From NCBI GenBank assembly GCA_021802655.1, contig JAJZRP010000018.1, positions 1 to 39,062 on the forward strand: DNA of 39,062 nt, written 5' to 3'. Both the position numbers and the translations under genes were made by a program. The stretch is from Pseudomonadota bacterium (GTDB taxonomy: Bacteria > Pseudomonadota > Gammaproteobacteria > Burkholderiales > JABEVD01). How positions within the stretch are numbered: the stretch's first letter is position 1; each line of letters opens with the position of its first letter. The notes under the pieces are model-generated. The model was not told where the DNA came from. It saw only the letters and a program-made list of their open reading frames with translations, and made no database searches. This document shows positions 1-9,144 of this stretch, piece after piece.

Positions 1-19
1 CGCCTGAATCCGTTTCATG

Positions 20-1966
20 CTACTCGCCCAATCCCATCTGGATGTAGCCGGTCGGGCACACGTCAGAGCAGATATGGCAGCCGATGCACTTGTTGTAGTC
101 GGTATCGACATAACGCCCCGTCGTGGACTGGTTCTTCTTCACCTTGAATACAGCGGTCTGCGGGCAGTAGACGACGCAGTTGTCGCATTCGAAGCAAAGT
201 CCGCAGCTCATGCAGCGCTTGGCTTCATTGACCGCCTGATCTTCCGCAAGCGCTTCGATGCGCTCCTCGAAGTTGCCGAGCGCGGACTCGCGGTCCAATG
301 TGATGATCTTCCGCTTGTAGCGCGGCGTGAATGTGAAATGCCCGAGGAACATGTCATCGTGCGGAATGACGTAGCGTCCCGAGCGGTTGTCGTAATTGTG
401 CACTGCGACAGGCATCGAATCCGTGCCTCTTATCGGCTCGTGCACTTCTTCCACATTCAGCCCCTTCTCGACCATCTTGCGCATCAGGTCGAAGGTATGC
501 ACGTCGATCTTCGGACGCTTTTCGAGCTCTTCCCCGTTCAGGAACCGGTCTATGCCTTCTGCGGCGATCGAGCCGTGACCGATGGCCGTGGTCAGAAGAT
601 GGGGACGGATCACGTCACCTCCTGCGAATACGCCGGCTTTCCCCTGAACCTGGTAGTTGCGGTCGGTGGTGATCGCCCCCCTGCCGTTGTCGAATTCTTC
701 CAGACCTGCAAAATCGACCGCCTGGCCGATCGCCGATACGATGAGGTCCGCTTCGATGTCGCGCTCGGAGCCTTCGCGCTTATTGATCTCCAGCTTGCCG
801 CCCACCATTTTGGCTTCGCATTCGGCGACGCGCAACGCAGTGGCCCGGCCGCTTGCATCCTTGACCACGCCGACCGGAACGAGACCGCCCAGGATCGCGA
901 TTCCTTCGGCAAGCGCCTGCTCGATTTCGTGCTTGTTGGCCTGCATCTTGTCGATGGGGAAGATCGAGGTGAGCGTGACTTCCGCGCCCTGCTTGGCGGA
1001 AATCCCCGCGACATCGTGCGCCATCTGCCCTGCGATCGCCCTTTCCAGATCTGAGGGCTTGGCATTCTCGATATGCCCCAGACGCCTTGCCACGGTCGCG
1101 ACGTCGATGGAGGTGTCCCCGCCTCCCACGACCACCACGCGCTTTCCGACGTAACGCAATCTGCCGTCGTTGAAGGCGGAGAGGAATGCTGTTGCTGTGA
1201 CGACATTCGGCGCATCCGAATCCGGGGTGGGGAGCGCTCTGCCCGCCTGCGCCCCCATGCCGAGGAAGATCGCGTCGAATTCGCTGCGGATCTGATCCAG
1301 CGTGACATCCTTGCCGATCTTGCAGTTCATGCGCGTCTTGACGCCGAGATCAAGAATGCGCTGGATTTCGGCATCGAGCACTTCGCGCGGCGTGCGAAAG
1401 CCCGGAATACCGTAACGCATCATGCCGCCCAGAAGCTCGTGGTCGTCGAATATGGTAACCTCATGCCCCTTCAAGGCGAGTTGGTAGGCGCAGGAAAGCC
1501 CTCCCGGTCCGCCGCCGATGATCGCCACTTTCTTGCCCGTCGAAATCCCGGGCTTCACGTATTTGAGATTGTTGGCAATCGCATATTCGCCGAGGAAATG
1601 CTCGACCGAATTGATGCCGACATGGTCCTCGACCTCGTTCCTGTTGCAGCCCGTCTCGCAAGGCGCAGGGCAGACCCTGCCCATCACCGAAGGAAAGGGA
1701 TTGGCCTCGGTCAGCCTTCTCCATGCGTATTCCTGCCACTGCATGCCTGCCGACGGCTTTTCCGTGCCGCGCACGATCTGCAGATAGCTCCGGATGTCTT
1801 CACCGGCGGGGCAGCTTCCCTGGCAGGGCGGGGTCGACTGGATATAGGTCGGACACTTGTACGAATAGCTCGCCTGGAATATCTGGTCACGCCAGGAGTG
1901 AACCTTGTGGTCACCGTCCTTGTAGCGTCGGAAAGTGAGCTTCGCATCTTCCATGGTTTCTGACAT
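20..1966 (-). CDS. dsrL: DsrL, NAD(P)H-dependent glutamate synthase small-subunit-like iron-sulfur flavoprotein
   Basis: 648 aa; two nucleotide-binding glycine motifs (VAIIGGGPGGLSCAYQLA; VVVVGGGDTSIDVA); C-terminal ferredoxin motifs CMSCGLCFECDNC and CIGCHICSDVCP; directly downstream of dsrK. Confidence 0.95.
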   Translation of the reverse strand: MSETMEDAKLTFRRYKDGDHKVHSWRDQIFQASYSYKCPTYIQSTPPCQGSCPAGEDIRSYLQIVRGTEKPSAGMQWQEYAWRRLTEANPFPSVMGRVCPAPCETGCNRNEVEDHVGINSVEHFLGEYAIANNLKYVKPGISTGKKVAIIGGGPGGLSCAYQLALKGHEVTIFDDHELLGGMMRYGIPGFRTPREVLDAEIQRILDLGVKTRMNCKIGKDVTLDQIRSEFDAIFLGMGAQAGRALPTPDSDAPNVVTATAFLSAFNDGRLRYVGKRVVVVGGGDTSIDVATVARRLGHIENAKPSDLERAIAGQMAHDVAGISAKQGAEVTLTSIFPIDKMQANKHEIEQALAEGIAILGGLVPVGVVKDASGRATALRVAECEAKMVGGKLEINKREGSERDIEADLIVSAIGQAVDFAGLEEFDNGRGAITTDRNYQVQGKAGVFAGGDVIRPHLLTTAIGHGSIAAEGIDRFLNGEELEKRPKIDVHTFDLMRKMVEKGLNVEEVHEPIRGTDSMPVAVHNYDNRSGRYVIPHDDMFLGHFTFTPRYKRKIITLDRESALGNFEERIEALAEDQAVNEAKRCMSCGLCFECDNCVVYCPQTAVFKVKKNQSTTGRYVDTDYNKCIGCHICSDVCPTGYIQMGLGE

Positions 1967-1998
1967 TTCCTGCCTCCGATATATTTTAGGTAAGAGTT

Positions 1999-3528
1999 CT
2001 ATTCTTTGTCGCCGAGCCTGATCGCGTTGCTCACGAGCTGGTGCACGCCGCCCACCATGCGCATGTTGAACCCGTAATAGGGCAGCACCTTGCTGAACTG
2101 GGTCTTGCAGATGGCACAGATCGTCGCCATGAAATTGACGCCATCTCTGTCCGCCACTTCCTTCAGAGCTTCCATGCGCGGCAGCGCGCCTTTCACCCTG
2201 AGATCCATCAGATCGTCAGTCAGAAGACCGCCTCCCCCGCCGCAGCAGAATGTCTTCTCGCGGGTGGTGGCATCGGACATGTCCACGAAATGATTGGCTG
2301 CCGCCCTGATGATGCTGCGCGGAATTTCGAACTGGCCGCCGGCCATCTCGCCCATGCGCGAGCCCCTCGCCACGTTGCACGAATCGTGGAAGGTGACAAT
2401 AAGGTTGTCGTTGGCTTCGGGGTCCAGCGTGATCGCCTGCTTCTCGATGAGATCCCAGGTCAACTCGCAGATATGGGCGGGCTGCCTGTACCGCTGGTCC
2501 AGCTGCTTCTGCAGTTGCAGCGCGAACCTGTCTTCCGCCCCATCCCCTATCCCGGTGAGGGTGTTCCAGAAGCTGTACGCAACGCGCCAGGCATGACCGC
2601 ATTCTCCGACCACGATACGCTTGACGCCGAGTTCCAGGGCCGCCTGGCGGATGCGCAATGCGATCTTCCTCATCTGCTCGTAGTTGCCTATGAAAAGACC
2701 GAAATTGCCCGCCTCCGAAGACATCGAGGAAAGCGTCCAGGAAATACCCGCAGCATGGAAAACCTTGGCATAGCCTATCAGGCTGTCGATGTGGGGTTCT
2801 GCGAAAAAGTCGGCTGAAGGCGTGATGAGCAGCACTTCTGCGCCCTTGACGTCGAGCGGGAAGCGCACGTCTATTCCGGTATCTTCCTTGACGTCTTCTT
2901 CGAGCCCCGCCAAAGTATCTTCGAGGGCAGGACCCGGAAGGCCGAGGTTGTTGCCTATGGTGTTGACCTTGCCGATGATCTCGTTCGAATATTTCTGGCC
3001 GTAGCCCACCGAATCGAGGATTTCCCTCGCTGCCATGGTAATCTCGGCAGTGTCTATGCCGTAAGGGCAGAACACCGAGCAGCGGCGGCATTCAGAGCAC
3101 TGGTGGTAATAGGAATACCACTCGTCCAGCACTTCCTTCGTCAATTCCCTGGCGCCGACCAGCTTGGGAAAAAGCTTTCCCGGAAGGGTGAAATAGCGCC
3201 TGTAGACGCTGCGCATCAGATCCTGTCTCGCGACAGGCATGTTCTTGGGGTCCTGCGTGCCGATGAAATAATGGCATTTGTCGGAGCAGGCCCCGCAATG
3301 GACGCAGGCATCGAGATAAACCTTGAGGGAACGGTATTTCTTGAGCAGGTCGCCCATCTTGGCGATCGCGCGGTCTTTCCAGTCTTCGACGAGTCCTCCC
3401 GGAAAGCCAAGCGCTTCCTGGATCTTGTCATTCGCGACGAAAGGTTTCAATCCTTCCATGGCCCCCGGCTTGATGGCCGGAATGATCGGGATGACCCGAT
3501 AAGGGGGTGCCGTAATTTCAGTAGCCAT
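1999..3528 (-). CDS. dsrK: DsrK, HdrD-like iron-sulfur subunit of the DsrMKJOP complex
   Basis: 509 aa; two 4Fe-4S motifs (CVHCGACSDKCHYF; CSECRRCSVFCPYG) and a CCG-type C-terminal motif (FCCGGGGGLLTDD). Confidence 0.95.
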   Translation of the reverse strand: MATEITAPPYRVIPIIPAIKPGAMEGLKPFVANDKIQEALGFPGGLVEDWKDRAIAKMGDLLKKYRSLKVYLDACVHCGACSDKCHYFIGTQDPKNMPVARQDLMRSVYRRYFTLPGKLFPKLVGARELTKEVLDEWYSYYHQCSECRRCSVFCPYGIDTAEITMAAREILDSVGYGQKYSNEIIGKVNTIGNNLGLPGPALEDTLAGLEEDVKEDTGIDVRFPLDVKGAEVLLITPSADFFAEPHIDSLIGYAKVFHAAGISWTLSSMSSEAGNFGLFIGNYEQMRKIALRIRQAALELGVKRIVVGECGHAWRVAYSFWNTLTGIGDGAEDRFALQLQKQLDQRYRQPAHICELTWDLIEKQAITLDPEANDNLIVTFHDSCNVARGSRMGEMAGGQFEIPRSIIRAAANHFVDMSDATTREKTFCCGGGGGLLTDDLMDLRVKGALPRMEALKEVADRDGVNFMATICAICKTQFSKVLPYYGFNMRMVGGVHQLVSNAIRLGDKE

Positions 3529-4253
3529 TAGCTTTCCGACTCCAGTTTTGCAGCCCAGGACGAGAGATGGCGATGCTCCCTGGGATTGTCAGGCTGATTG
3601 CGGGACGGCGAGAAAAACACGCCCGGTGCATGCAGCAGCTTGCTGAAGGGGAAGATGATCATCAGGGTGGCGACCAGCGACAGATGAAGATACAGCAGCG
3701 GGCTTGCCGGCAGCGGCTGCGGATCGAAATGTTCAAGGCCGAGAAAGAATGCCTTGACCCCGATGATGTCGGTATGATCCAGGAACTTCATGGAAAGCCC
3801 GGATAATGCAATCATGAGCAGAAGCGCCAGCATAAGATGATCCGAAGGCGTGGAAATATAGCGTATCCTGTCGACCAGAAAGCGCCTTCCCCATAGCCCG
3901 ACAAGACCGATCGCCATCACGAACCCGGCATAAATCCCGAAAGGCTGGGCCAGATCCACCCAGGACCAGACCGGCTGGGTGAAATAACGCAGATGACGCA
4001 TCAGCACGAGCGCGAGTCCGCCGTGGAAAAGCACGGCGAAGGCCCAGGTCCACAGGCTGCCCTTGAAGAGGCTCTCGAAAAGCAGAACCTCCCTGGTCAT
4101 GCGGAGCACCACCCCGCCGCTTGTCGTCGGCGCAGGGGTCGTCGGAATCTTGAGCGGCGCAGGCGTACGCAGGTAGTCGCTTATCCTGTAGACAAGGCCG
4201 CCTGCCAGGGTGATCCCCGCGACGTAGAACAGCGCTGCGAAAAGCATGCTCAC
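3528..4253 (-). CDS. dsrM: DsrM, NarI-like membrane cytochrome b subunit
   Basis: 241 aa multi-TM protein with His residues in TM segments; start overlaps the dsrK end; canonical dsr order. Confidence 0.9.
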   Translation of the reverse strand: MSMLFAALFYVAGITLAGGLVYRISDYLRTPAPLKIPTTPAPTTSGGVVLRMTREVLLFESLFKGSLWTWAFAVLFHGGLALVLMRHLRYFTQPVWSWVDLAQPFGIYAGFVMAIGLVGLWGRRFLVDRIRYISTPSDHLMLALLLMIALSGLSMKFLDHTDIIGVKAFFLGLEHFDPQPLPASPLLYLHLSLVATLMIIFPFSKLLHAPGVFFSPSRNQPDNPREHRHLSSWAAKLESES

Positions 4254-4257
4254 CGTC

Positions 4258-4593
4258 TCAGATGCAACCTGTCGGCTTGGGCAGGCCCGCCACCTTGCAT
4301 GCCTGTTTTCCGGGGCCGTAGGGGAACAGCTCGTAAAGGTACTGGCTGTTGCCTTTCTCGGGTCCGAGCTTCTTGCCGATCGCCTTCGTCAGAACGCGAA
4401 CTGCAGGCGCGATCTGGAACTCGTCGTAATATTTGCGCAGAAAATCGATGACTTCCCAGTGCTGCTCGGTCATGTTCAGATTCTCGGTTTTCGCGATGTA
4501 ATTGGCGACATCCATGTTCCAGTCGGCGAGATTGACGAGATAGCCTTCTTCGTCGGTTTCGTAGGTTTTGCCGTTGACTTCGATTTGGGGCAT
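4258..4593 (-). CDS. dsrC: DsrC sulfur-carrier protein with both C-terminal cysteines
   Basis: MPQIEVNGKTYETDEEGYL...ELFPYGPGKQACKVAGLPKPTGCI; penultimate Cys and the Cys ten residues earlier are both present. Start trimmed from the longer ORF. Confidence 0.97.
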   Translation of the reverse strand: MPQIEVNGKTYETDEEGYLVNLADWNMDVANYIAKTENLNMTEQHWEVIDFLRKYYDEFQIAPAVRVLTKAIGKKLGPEKGNSQYLYELFPYGPGKQACKVAGLPKPTGCI

Positions 4594-4618
4594 TTCTATC
4601 TCCTCTGTAAATGGTGGT

Positions 4619-4915
4619 TCAAAGCCAGGATTGGCAATTTCTGTTGGCGACGACGAGGTCGACGAATCCGTCATAGCCGACTGCCGACACGCCTTCAATG
4701 ACGCGATCGGCAAGGCCGCGCGCCTCGATATCGGGCAGAAGCGCATAAATCTTGAAGCGCCCCATGGCTTCCCGAATCTTTTTCTCGAATGCATTTCCGG
4801 AAGTTGCGGCGTAGACCGCATCTTCGATCAGCAGGATCTCACCCCCTGTTGCGACATTAAGGCAGGAACCCAGGGAGTTTCCCGAAAGCGGGGATTTGTT
4901 GATGATATGCAGCAT
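4619..4915 (-). CDS. dsrH: DsrH/TusB family sulfur-transfer protein
   Basis: 98 aa starting MLHIINKSP; position dsrEFH-dsrC. Confidence 0.93.
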   Translation of the reverse strand: MLHIINKSPLSGNSLGSCLNVATGGEILLIEDAVYAATSGNAFEKKIREAMGRFKIYALLPDIEARGLADRVIEGVSAVGYDGFVDLVVANRNCQSWL

Positions 4916-4925
4916 AGTTCCCTTC

Positions 4926-5297
4926 CTAGAAACTCAGCAGGACATCCTGCTCTTCCATGAGATTGCCCATTTCCGCCCTGGAAAGAACGGTCACGTCGAC
5001 CAGCAGATCTTCCTCGGAGAGTCCGCGGGCTTCCAGGGATTCCTTCTCGACATAAAGCTTCTCGATGTCGTAGCCTTCGAGGGCGCGATAGGTCGGGGAA
5101 AAATTCTTGGTCTCTATGCCCTTGGTCTGCTGTCCCTTTTTCAACTGATAAATGCCGTCGTCAAGGAACGCAAGGGAAACCTCCTGATCGAATGCCGCCG
5201 TGATGAGCACCACTTCAAGCGCTTCGAGCGCATAGATGGTGCCATAGGGCGCCTTGCGGTTGACGAACATGAATTTCTTGATGCTTTCTTCGCTCAT
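4926..5297 (-). CDS. dsrF: DsrF/TusC family sulfur-transfer protein
   Basis: MSEESIKKFMFVNRKAPYGTIYALEALEVVLITAAFDQEVSLAFLDDGIY; start trimmed from the longer ORF. Confidence 0.93.
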   Translation of the reverse strand: MSEESIKKFMFVNRKAPYGTIYALEALEVVLITAAFDQEVSLAFLDDGIYQLKKGQQTKGIETKNFSPTYRALEGYDIEKLYVEKESLEARGLSEEDLLVDVTVLSRAEMGNLMEEQDVLLSF

Positions 5298-5304
5298 TTT
5301 GTCC

Positions 5305-5664
5305 TCAATCGCCGAAAGTGACCAGGCGGTCCGCCTGGATTCCGGCCTCGACCAGCTGCCCGAGTCCGGAAATCCTGAAACCGCTGGCAAGGTTTTCATC
5401 GCGTATGCCGCGCCTCAAGGCAGCAGCCACGCAGACGACGAGATCCACGCCGTGCTCTTCCGCAAGCCTGCTCCAGCGATTCACGATATTCCGGTCATCC
5501 TGGGGCGGCTCGGTCAGCTTGGTGGCATTGTTCACGCCGTCATGGTAGAAAAACACGCGCCAGACTTCATGCCCCTTTTCGATTGCCGCCTTGCAGAACA
5601 GGTAAGCGGAATCGCTCGCCTGGTGCTGATAGGGCCCTTCGTTCACTACGATGCCGAATTTCAT
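5305..5664 (-). CDS. dsrE: DsrE/TusD family sulfur-transfer protein
   Basis: 119 aa MKFGIVVNEGPYQHQASDSAYLFCKAAIEKGHEV...VVCVAAALRRG, including the expected active-site Cys region. Confidence 0.94.
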   Translation of the reverse strand: MKFGIVVNEGPYQHQASDSAYLFCKAAIEKGHEVWRVFFYHDGVNNATKLTEPPQDDRNIVNRWSRLAEEHGVDLVVCVAAALRRGIRDENLASGFRISGLGQLVEAGIQADRLVTFGD

Positions 5665-5673
5665 ATTCCCTCT

Positions 5674-6750
5674 TCAGAAGCGGATATGGGTCGAAGCATT
5701 GAGGTTCGCACGGGAACCGCGCCAGTCGTCGACCAGATACTTGGTGAAAGGCAGCTCGGTCTTCTCGAAAAAACGCGGCCAGCCGATACGCTCGACCCAG
5801 TCCGAAAGCCTCTCCCATGGCCTTGCATCCGCCTTGTAGGTATAGAGTATCTTCTTCACGACTTCCCCGACCTCGGTCCAGCGCGGCGGATTGTTGGGAA
5901 GACCCGAGGCCACCATTTTCATGAAGGTCGGCTTCGCCCGCGCATTGGAGTTCTTGCCTCCCACCCAGATCGCGATCTTGGAATACTCGGGATCGTTGAT
6001 CTGCATGGGCGGACAGGGCGGATAGCATGCGCCGCAGCACACGCATTTCGTCTCGTCGACTTCAAGCGACGGCTTGCCGTTGACAAGAGCCGGCCTGATC
6101 GCAGCCACGGGACAGCGCGCCACGACTGCAGGGCGCTCGCAAACGTTGGCAACCAGATCATGGTTGATCTTGGGAGGCTTGGTATGCTGCACGATAATGG
6201 CGATGTCCGCCTGCCCGCCGCAGTTGATCTCGCAGCAGGATGTGGATAGATGGACGCGATTGGGCATATCCTCCTGCCTGAACTCGTCTATCAGCTCGTC
6301 CATCAGCGACTTGACCACGCCGGATGCATCCGTTCCCGGAATATCGCAATGCAGCCAGCCCTGGGTATGGGCGATCATCGAAACGGAATTACCCGTTCCG
6401 CCGACAGGAAAACCGTTCGCTTCCAGTTCGGCGATCAGCGGGGCCACCTTGGTTTCATCGGACACCATGAACTCGATGTTGGAGCGTATGGTGAAGCGGA
6501 CATGACCTTCAGCGAACCTGTCGGCGATGTCGCACAGCTTCCTGATGGTATGAATATCCATCTGGCGCTGCGTGCCTGCACGTACCGACCAGACTTCGTC
6601 TCCGCCGTGCGCGACATGGTGCAGCACACCGGGTCGGGGACGGTCATGGTATTTCCAGTTGCCGTAATTCTTCAGCAGCACCGGATGCATGAACTGCTTG
6701 TTGTCGGGAACACCGCTCTCTACCGGGCGGCGCAGTTGCGTTTGGGCCAT
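5674..6750 (-). CDS. dsrB: Dissimilatory (reverse-type) sulfite reductase beta subunit
   Basis: 358 aa; CCEINCGG and ferredoxin CVCCGACYPPCPPMQI motifs; adjacent to dsrA. Confidence 0.96.
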   Translation of the reverse strand: MAQTQLRRPVESGVPDNKQFMHPVLLKNYGNWKYHDRPRPGVLHHVAHGGDEVWSVRAGTQRQMDIHTIRKLCDIADRFAEGHVRFTIRSNIEFMVSDETKVAPLIAELEANGFPVGGTGNSVSMIAHTQGWLHCDIPGTDASGVVKSLMDELIDEFRQEDMPNRVHLSTSCCEINCGGQADIAIIVQHTKPPKINHDLVANVCERPAVVARCPVAAIRPALVNGKPSLEVDETKCVCCGACYPPCPPMQINDPEYSKIAIWVGGKNSNARAKPTFMKMVASGLPNNPPRWTEVGEVVKKILYTYKADARPWERLSDWVERIGWPRFFEKTELPFTKYLVDDWRGSRANLNASTHIRF

Positions 6751-6762
6751 AGTCTATTCTCC

Positions 6763-8058
6763 TCAGGCAGCCTGTTGCTTGGCTTTGATTTTCGCGACTT
6801 CCTCGTCCCACCCGTCGGTCCTGACATAGGGATTCATTCTGGGGCTCGCAACCATGTTCGGGTCGACATCGATACCCATCGCATCCAGGAAATTGACCAG
6901 ACCGATGCGCTCGATCATTTCCCCGGTACGCTCGTGCTCCAGCGCGTTCTCGGCAAAGAAATCGATGATGCGCTGACCGAGATCGACGAGCTGCTCCATG
7001 TCCTCGTCCGTTTCGAGCTTCATGAAGGGAACCACAACAGTGCCCATCAGATCGCCGATCTTCAGCGTACGCTTGCCACCGACGAGAACCGTCGCACCCT
7101 TGTCCTTGCCGGGGGAGAGCGCGCCCGTCATGACGTTGATGCAGTGCATGCAGCGCACGCAGTCGTGATTGTCGATTTCCACGGCATGGGTGTCGCTGAC
7201 TGCGACGCTGGAGATATGCTCTCCCTTCTTCACATCCTTGATTTCTTTCAACTGGAAAGCCTTGGTCGGGCAGCGCGCCACGACGTCGTTGACGAGCTCG
7301 TTCATGCCGTGCCTGGCAAACCACTTTTTCGCCAGCGCCTCATCCGTCCTGATGTTGTCGCGCCAAGTGCCGATGACCGCCATGTCGGCACGCTGGATCG
7401 AATTCATGCAGTCGTTGGGGCAACCGGAAAACTTGAATTTGAACTTGTAGGGCAGCGAAGGGCGATGAATATCGTCGACGAAGGTATTGAGCACCATGCG
7501 ATGCGCCTTGGCTTCGTCGTAGCAGGATTGCTCGCAGCGGGCAGCACCCACGCAGGACATGGAGGTGCGCACGGCAGGACCCGCACCGCCCAGGTCGAAG
7601 CCGAGCTCGTTGATCTCGTCGAATGCACCCTGGACATTATCGGTCGTCGCACCCTGGAACATGATGTCGCCGGACTGGCCGTGGAAGGCGATCAACCCCG
7701 AGCCATGGCGCTCCCAGATGTCCGCCATCTTGCGCAGCACATCCGTGTTGTAGTGCATTCCGGGAGGAGGCTGCACGCGCAGGGTATGGAATTCGGCAGC
7801 ATCCTTGTAAATCGGCTCGCCTTTCTCATCCTTGAGTTCTGTAAAGCGCGGGATGATCCCGCCGCCGTAGCCAAAAACCCCGACCGTTCCGCCCTTCCAG
7901 TAGCCCTTCTTGGTCTGGTATGAAGTTTCGAGCTGGCCGAGCAAATCGACCGCCATGTCATTATCCTGAGCCAGGCGTTTCAGACCCGTAACGAAGCTGG
8001 GCCACGGGCCTTTCTCGAGTTCATCGAGATTCGGCGTGTCATGCAATTTCTTAGCCAT
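6763..8058 (-). CDS. dsrA: Dissimilatory (reverse-type) sulfite reductase alpha subunit
   Basis: Siroheme/4Fe-4S motifs (CVGAARCEQSC...FSGCPNDCMNS) and ferredoxin CVRCMHC; start MAKKLHDTPNLDELEKGPWPSFV chosen after a ribosome-binding-like aggagg. Confidence 0.96.
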   Translation of the reverse strand: MAKKLHDTPNLDELEKGPWPSFVTGLKRLAQDNDMAVDLLGQLETSYQTKKGYWKGGTVGVFGYGGGIIPRFTELKDEKGEPIYKDAAEFHTLRVQPPPGMHYNTDVLRKMADIWERHGSGLIAFHGQSGDIMFQGATTDNVQGAFDEINELGFDLGGAGPAVRTSMSCVGAARCEQSCYDEAKAHRMVLNTFVDDIHRPSLPYKFKFKFSGCPNDCMNSIQRADMAVIGTWRDNIRTDEALAKKWFARHGMNELVNDVVARCPTKAFQLKEIKDVKKGEHISSVAVSDTHAVEIDNHDCVRCMHCINVMTGALSPGKDKGATVLVGGKRTLKIGDLMGTVVVPFMKLETDEDMEQLVDLGQRIIDFFAENALEHERTGEMIERIGLVNFLDAMGIDVDPNMVASPRMNPYVRTDGWDEEVAKIKAKQQAA

Positions 8059-8180
8059 GAATCCTCCTACACATGAAGTTATGGAAAGGTCCTTTCGAAC
8101 CCCTGGCGATCTTGGCCGCCTGTATTCTAGACGCTCCGCCACCTGTACTATATTAGACAAGCCTGATAGTGCTGTGTAAA

Positions 8181-8225
8181 CTACCCTTCAGGGTTATGCC
8201 GCCACCCCCCCTATTGGCTATAGAC
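8181..8225 (-). promoter_or_regulatory. Composite motif site A in the dsrA / plus-operon divergent promoter region
   Basis: Reverse strand reads GTCTATAGCCAATAGGGGGGGTGGCGGCATAACCCTGAAGGGTAG; aligns with sites B (13540-13587) and C (15917-15958). Confidence 0.65.
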
Positions 8226-8309
8226 GCTTGAGCCTTGCGTCACGCCCAATATGGCTTAATATTGATATAGCAGATTTCCATGTTTTTATCACCTTCACTC
8301 TAGGAAACG

Positions 8310-8525
8310 ATGATGAAAATCAGCGAACTGGAAAAGTTCAGGATACCGCTGGGCAGCCAGGAAATCGAACTGCAGCAGATCGATTATGCCGAAGGCGGCA
8401 TGAGCTTGCTGCGGTTGCGCATCCGGGAGGGCAAGCGCTTCACCATATTCGACATCGACCCCGTGACCGCGAAACAATGGGCCAATGCAATGCAGACCTG
8501 GGCGGATTCCGTCGATGGCAAATGA
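8310..8525 (+). CDS. Small uncharacterised conserved-looking protein (71 aa), first gene of the divergent operon
   Basis: MMKISELEKFRIPLGSQEIELQQIDYAEGGMSLLRLRIREGKRFTIFDIDPVTAKQWANAMQTWADSVDGK; overlaps the next gene; possibly a DUF6967-type protein, recalled and not verified. Confidence 0.75.
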   Translation: MMKISELEKFRIPLGSQEIELQQIDYAEGGMSLLRLRIREGKRFTIFDIDPVTAKQWANAMQTWADSVDGK

Positions 8526-9108
8526 AATGACCGACATCCGCTTCGATCTCGAAGGAAGATTCGTACCGGAAGCCTATGCCTTTCCCCTGTGGAGCGAGGT
8601 CACGAGGATCCTGCCGGAACTGGAAGATTTCGAGCTTGCAGGAATACTGCCGCTGAAGGGTGCGGCAAGCAGTGAAGGCATGCTGCTGCCCAGGCGCACC
8701 AAGCTCGCACTGCGCATTCCCGCAAGCTTCGTTCAGAATGCGCTGGAATTAACGGGAAAGACCCTCAATATCGAAGGCAATCCGCTGCATGTCGGGACCG
8801 GAACCCTCAGGAAACTCGAAGCTTATCCCACGCTGCGGTCGCAATTCGTGGCAAGCGAAAAAATCGAGACGGATTTCCTCGAAGAAGTCGAGGGAATACT
8901 GGAGAAGCTTGAGATATCCTGCAAATGGATCTGCGGCAGGAGGCAAACCCTGAAGAGCGGGGAAACAATCATCTCGGGTTACAGCCTGGCGGTGCATGAT
9001 CTCAAGCCGCCCGCCTCGATCCGGCTACAGCAGGTGGGACTGGGGAATTACCGTCGCTTCGGCTGCGGCATATTCGTCCCCCACAAGACGATAGCCGGCC
9101 TTGACTGA
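8515..9108 (+). CDS. Cas6/Cmx6-like (MYXAN-type Cas6) RAMP-fold protein, not CRISPR-associated here
   Basis: About 197 aa; C-terminal Gly-rich loop GLGNYRRFGCGIFVPHKTI fits the Cas6 GhGxxxxxGhG pattern; overall resembles the Cmx6 family. Start could also be 8527. Confidence 0.7.
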   Translation: MANEMTDIRFDLEGRFVPEAYAFPLWSEVTRILPELEDFELAGILPLKGAASSEGMLLPRRTKLALRIPASFVQNALELTGKTLNIEGNPLHVGTGTLRKLEAYPTLRSQFVASEKIETDFLEEVEGILEKLEISCKWICGRRQTLKSGETIISGYSLAVHDLKPPASIRLQQVGLGNYRRFGCGIFVPHKTIAGLD

Positions 9109-9144
9109 CCGGAAGATTTTTCATTTCGTTTGGAGACAATAAAA

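Noticed and set aside
1073-1963. Long plus-strand ORFs opposite dsrL and dsrK, and similar antisense ORFs across the window
   Set aside because: They mirror the codon structure of well-supported genes on the other strand in GC-rich DNA and encode no recognisable protein.
20-1966. Absence of dsrJOP after dsrL as a biological loss
   Set aside because: The window ends 20 nt after the dsrL stop, so the missing genes are a truncation effect.
8515-9108. A CRISPR-Cas locus, given the Cas6-like protein
   Set aside because: No direct-repeat/spacer array and no other cas gene was visible in the window; treated as an orphan homolog.
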